A stretch of DNA of 64,000 nt from an uncultured Lachnospiraceae bacterium (lineage in GTDB: Bacteria > Bacillota > Clostridia > Lachnospirales > Lachnospiraceae), in the NCBI GenBank assembly GCA_902788035.1, contig CADAIL010000001.1, forward strand, positions 124,001-188,000. Direction: 5' to 3'. A model generated the notes under the pieces. That model was not told the origin of the DNA. It saw only the letters and a list, made by a program, of their open reading frames with translations, and did no database searches. Of the stretch, positions 61,034-64,000 are shown piece after piece. The position numbers were made by a program, and so were the translations under genes. The stretch's first letter is position 1. Each line of letters begins with the position of its first letter.

Positions 61034-62749
61034 TCATTTCATATCGATGAGTTCAAGCGAATCAGCATCGATAAGCAGCTCCGGCGATTCAGCCTGACCC
61101 TCGAGTGTCGATGGTATGATCCCGGACAGCTGGTTTTCAACACTCTCTGACCTAAGCTTCCAGAATGAAATCAGGGTATCAACGCCCTTATGAAACGCAG
61201 TTTCTGAAGCAAATTTATTCTGATCTCTCTCGATATATGGAGTCAGCATAGCCTCGATCTGCTTAAGCTCAAAAGAGATATCATTTTCTCCGCTGTAACG
61301 TTCAATCAGATCTCTCATGGCGGCGTGGTAAGCAGTCACATATCTCTGATCCTTCATGATCCAGTCGAACATAGGCCGATTGCCGGAAAGACCTTTAAGT
61401 AGCGGAGTGTCAACAGGGTAATTGATCATTTTCGTCGCGTCCCCGGACCTGTATGTCCCAAAGGCCGAACTGTAGTCCCACGGCAACATAGACAGGTGCC
61501 CTCTCTTTTCATAGAGGAAATAGTTACCTGCCGTGTCCCCCGTGTAACTATTCCAGCTGACAACAAAATTGTGAACCGCAAAATAGGCAATCACTTCATC
61601 AATATCCACTGCCGAGCTTACATCCGCCCCTGTACTTAATGTCTTAAGCGCCCTGATGAGCTCTGCTCTGTCTCTACCTGTCACATTCTGACTGGCATTG
61701 TTGAAGATGTCCGGATAGCTTCCAGGATCATCATCAATATAGATCAGCTTGATATCATCCGGCTTTACTATAGCCATCGTATCCTGAATTCCGGGTGAAC
61801 CGTCTGCCGACTCAGACTCTTCAGTCAGAATATTTTCATTTCCGGCTGCGCTCTCGCCTTCCTCGGAGCTGTTTTCCGCTTCGGAACCTTCAGTCAGTGT
61901 GCTCTCGGCAGAATCAGCCTCACTGTTCGTCTCCGATACGGCAGCCTCTTCGCCCGAAGATGCTGCCATTATGTTGTAAAGTTCATTTTGACTAAGCACG
62001 TTCGGATCAATATGTTCCATCGGGTCATCAAATGACACGTCTCTCCCTGAGTTCTCATCGGTCCGTCCGACAATATCCAAATCATTCGAATCGACCTGCG
62101 GATCTCTGCCTACAGACTGGATCGTTTTCTCATATTCCGTCTCTTCACATTCCGGTTTATAGAGATTTCCGTAATTCTTGCCAAAGTTCCTTCTCAAAAA
62201 AGCATCATCAACACTCTCGACCGCAAGGTAAAGACCTGCATCGCTGCCGTTCACTGTAAGAAACACGTAAGAGCAAAGCGGCGACGGTACACCGGCACCG
62301 GACATAGCTTCATAGACAAGAAAATCCTTCATGAACGTGCAGTCACCGGCAGAATTGTTGAGATCCAGCTTATTCAGTCCGTGATAGCTCTCCATACTGT
62401 TCCTGTGGTCAAAACCGATTCTGAAGCTGTATTTGGAACTCCCCAGAGACTGAACTTCACCGGCATTGCCTTTGATTCGAATTGAAATATTGGAAAACTT
62501 CTCACCGTCAATGACCGCATCGCAGTCATACCAGGTCTTATCTGCTTTGCCGCACATATCATCGAAATTGTTCATCACAATATCAATCTCATGTACATAA
62601 GAAGTGTCGAAAAGACGATCTTCATAGCCGCTGGCGCCGCTTACCGGTTCGATTCCGAAGCGCTTTCCGTTCATAAAAATAATGGTCAGCAGCACCGCAA
62701 AAGCCGTTACGATAATACATATTTTTTCTAAATATTTACTTGTAGACAT
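61034..62749 (-). CDS. CotH kinase family membrane-anchored protein
   Basis: A 571-residue protein with an N-terminal membrane anchor (about 8-26). An extracellular CotH-like protein-kinase fold follows: IRIKGNAGEVQSLGSSKYSF, LNKLDLNNSAGDCTFMKDFL and the catalytic-type MLPWDYSSAFG. An acidic Ser/Glu-rich low-complexity insertion (about 260-320) splits the domain. CotH proteins phosphorylate surface or spore-coat proteins; the target here is unknown. GGGGAGAG precedes the ATG. Confidence 0.85.
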   Translation of the reverse strand: MSTSKYLEKICIIVTAFAVLLTIIFMNGKRFGIEPVSGASGYEDRLFDTSYVHEIDIVMNNFDDMCGKADKTWYDCDAVIDGEKFSNISIRIKGNAGEVQSLGSSKYSFRIGFDHRNSMESYHGLNKLDLNNSAGDCTFMKDFLVYEAMSGAGVPSPLCSYVFLTVNGSDAGLYLAVESVDDAFLRRNFGKNYGNLYKPECEETEYEKTIQSVGRDPQVDSNDLDIVGRTDENSGRDVSFDDPMEHIDPNVLSQNELYNIMAASSGEEAAVSETNSEADSAESTLTEGSEAENSSEEGESAAGNENILTEESESADGSPGIQDTMAIVKPDDIKLIYIDDDPGSYPDIFNNASQNVTGRDRAELIRALKTLSTGADVSSAVDIDEVIAYFAVHNFVVSWNSYTGDTAGNYFLYEKRGHLSMLPWDYSSAFGTYRSGDATKMINYPVDTPLLKGLSGNRPMFDWIMKDQRYVTAYHAAMRDLIERYSGENDISFELKQIEAMLTPYIERDQNKFASETAFHKGVDTLISFWKLRSESVENQLSGIIPSTLEGQAESPELLIDADSLELIDMK

Positions 62750-62784
62750 TCTCTCCCCATAGTCTGCAATTACTGCGTGAAAAC

Positions 62785-62803
62785 GGCGGAGAATAACTCC
62801 GCC
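62785..62803 (-). terminator. Terminator of the lactonase-like gene
   Basis: GGCGGAG/CTCCGCC 7-bp stem with a 5-nt loop, followed by GTTTTC on the minus strand. The T-run is short. Confidence 0.55.
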
Positions 62804-62837
62804 ACTTTCGCTTATATCTAATTGGAATCGACAGTCT

Positions 62838-63887
62838 TTACAAAACCGCAGGTACTACGCATGTAGGGCTCCCGGCCTGTACGCGGATTCCTGTATATGT
62901 CAGTGTATTGTCATCTTCAAGCTTGTAAATAACGACTTCTCCGGAATTTTGATTTGCAGAAATAACGTATTCTCCGGTTGAATGATCTCCTATGAGATTG
63001 ATGTCCCTGGGACCGTCGCCGCCGCTGGGACTGAAGACCGGTGCATTCAGAGTGCCATCGTGATTCACACTGAATACGGCGATACTGTTATCTCCGCGGT
63101 TCGATACCAGCAGTCTTGACCCTCCCATGGTAAACCTTATAGCAGCCGCAGTGTTCTCCGCTGCGCAGCCCTTCGGAATCGAAGAAATCTTTTGAATGAC
63201 TTCATATCTGTCATTCTTCTTATGAAGGACATACACGTCATTCTTCATTTCCGTAATGAGGTAAAGCTTATCCGGATAAGCCATATGAAAATCAAGATGT
63301 CTCGGTCCGTCTCCGGGCGCAGTTTTTATATTCCTGTCCGTGGGCGTGAGCTTTCCCGTCTCCCTGTTGAAATCATAGATAAAGACTGTGTCCAAACCGA
63401 GGTCGCAGACATAGACTTCATCCCAGTCGCAATAAATAAAATGGCAATGCGGTCCCGACTGCCGTACAGGATCAGCTCCGCTGCCTTCATGTTGAACAAA
63501 ATCCGTTCGTCCTACAAGCATACCGTCAATATCAAGAGCAAATACTGCTATGCTTCCGGTCGCGTAATTGGCAGCAAAGAGATATTCACACGCCGAATCG
63601 AGCGATATATGACAGGCAGAAATACCTCCGGTCGGAAGTTTGCCGCATACAACGGGATTTTTCTCAATTCCCTGCAGAGAGTAACATACAACCTCTGCCT
63701 CACCGGCATGCTTTTCACCGGAGTAAATCACTCTGCCGTTCGGATGGACAGCCATATAGGAAGGGCTCTCGATGCCGGTGACAGATGCTGTCTCGCGTAT
63801 AGTCTTTTTCTCTGTGTCAAACAGGTAGCGGTGTATTCCCTCTTCTTCTAACGAAGCATAACCGCTGACATAAAATTCTGCTCTCAT
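62838..63887 (-). CDS. Lactonase family seven-bladed propeller (6-phosphogluconolactonase-like)
   Basis: A 349-residue soluble beta-propeller of the YbhE/Pgl lactonase family. Repeats such as PSYMAVHPNGRVIY, DGPRHLDFHM and DGPRDINLIGD contain the conserved GPRH/GPRD turns. The GPHCHFIYCDW segment carries likely active-site histidines. The probable reaction is opening of 6-phosphogluconolactone in the pentose phosphate pathway, though family members have other substrates. AAGG precedes the ATG. The last 113 bases of the window beyond it show no feature. Confidence 0.85.
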   Translation of the reverse strand: MRAEFYVSGYASLEEEGIHRYLFDTEKKTIRETASVTGIESPSYMAVHPNGRVIYSGEKHAGEAEVVCYSLQGIEKNPVVCGKLPTGGISACHISLDSACEYLFAANYATGSIAVFALDIDGMLVGRTDFVQHEGSGADPVRQSGPHCHFIYCDWDEVYVCDLGLDTVFIYDFNRETGKLTPTDRNIKTAPGDGPRHLDFHMAYPDKLYLITEMKNDVYVLHKKNDRYEVIQKISSIPKGCAAENTAAAIRFTMGGSRLLVSNRGDNSIAVFSVNHDGTLNAPVFSPSGGDGPRDINLIGDHSTGEYVISANQNSGEVVIYKLEDDNTLTYTGIRVQAGSPTCVVPAVL

Positions 63888-64000
63888 AATGTACCTTACC
63901 GGAAGCCGCGAAGCTGTTTCCTAAAAAACGATGGTATCGGGCAAATTTTGACTGACGGGTTCGCGATTTACTTATACAGCAGTCTCCGAACTCTCAGAAC

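Overview
The window looks like a chromosomal segment of a Gram-positive Clostridia member, most likely Lachnospiraceae. The reasons are: a long (about 380-residue) PRPP synthetase, a DUF4317 protein, a TraX-family protein, a PF06541 membrane protein, butyrate kinase, QueH-type epoxyqueuosine reductase, strong AGGAGG-type ribosome binding sites, frequent TTG/GTG starts, and a teichoic-acid-like gene cluster. The placement is inferred from gene content, not from a database search. Nearly all genes are on the minus strand; the plus-strand exceptions are prs, traX, a thioesterase, the PF06541 gene, tagD, and the mtnA-deoD pair.

Layout. 1-11 kb: prs, an EF-G-like GTPase, then a minus-strand run pheS-pheT-queA-tyrA-aroA (tRNA charging, queuosine, aromatic amino acids). 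10.9-12.5 kb: a 255-nt near-perfect palindrome, galM, and a 6S RNA gene with its own promoter. 12.6-22.4 kb: dgt, an ATP-grasp enzyme, thrC, a membrane-anchored beta-propeller with an Asp/Trp tract, a second membrane-anchored protein, DUF4317, tRNA-Pro(GGG) and a DUF4190 protein. 22.4-25.8 kb: a three-gene sortase-assembled pilus operon (pilin, class C sortase, pilin). 26-35 kb: traX behind a structured leader, a left-handed beta-helix protein, topB, asd, argH, queH, a hydroxyacid dehydrogenase and a thioesterase. 35-42.6 kb: two amino/organic acid symporters, a pta/buk acyl-phosphate pair, two small overlapping genes, and a PF06541 protein.

42.7-54.3 kb is the most distinctive part, a surface glycopolymer locus. 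It holds tagD, an O-antigen-ligase-like protein with a large extracellular tail, a TagB/F-like glycerophosphotransferase, an acyltransferase, a sulfotransferase-LicD fusion, a glycosyltransferase-radical SAM fusion, and a second GT4 enzyme. A 110-bp tandem repeat lies between the last two. The genes suggest a glycerol-phosphate-containing polymer decorated with acyl, phosphocholine-like and possibly sulfate groups. The two multidomain fusions are the best candidates for undescribed biology.

54.5-64 kb: guaB, galK, mtnA-deoD (nucleoside/5'-thioribose salvage), map, a CotH-family kinase-like membrane protein and a 6-phosphogluconolactonase-like propeller. A dispersed family of 86-99-nt palindromes with ends related to GGGCTGNCGCATTAAGGCG sits just downstream of thrC, galK and map. 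Short terminator hairpins elsewhere share the same stem sequence.
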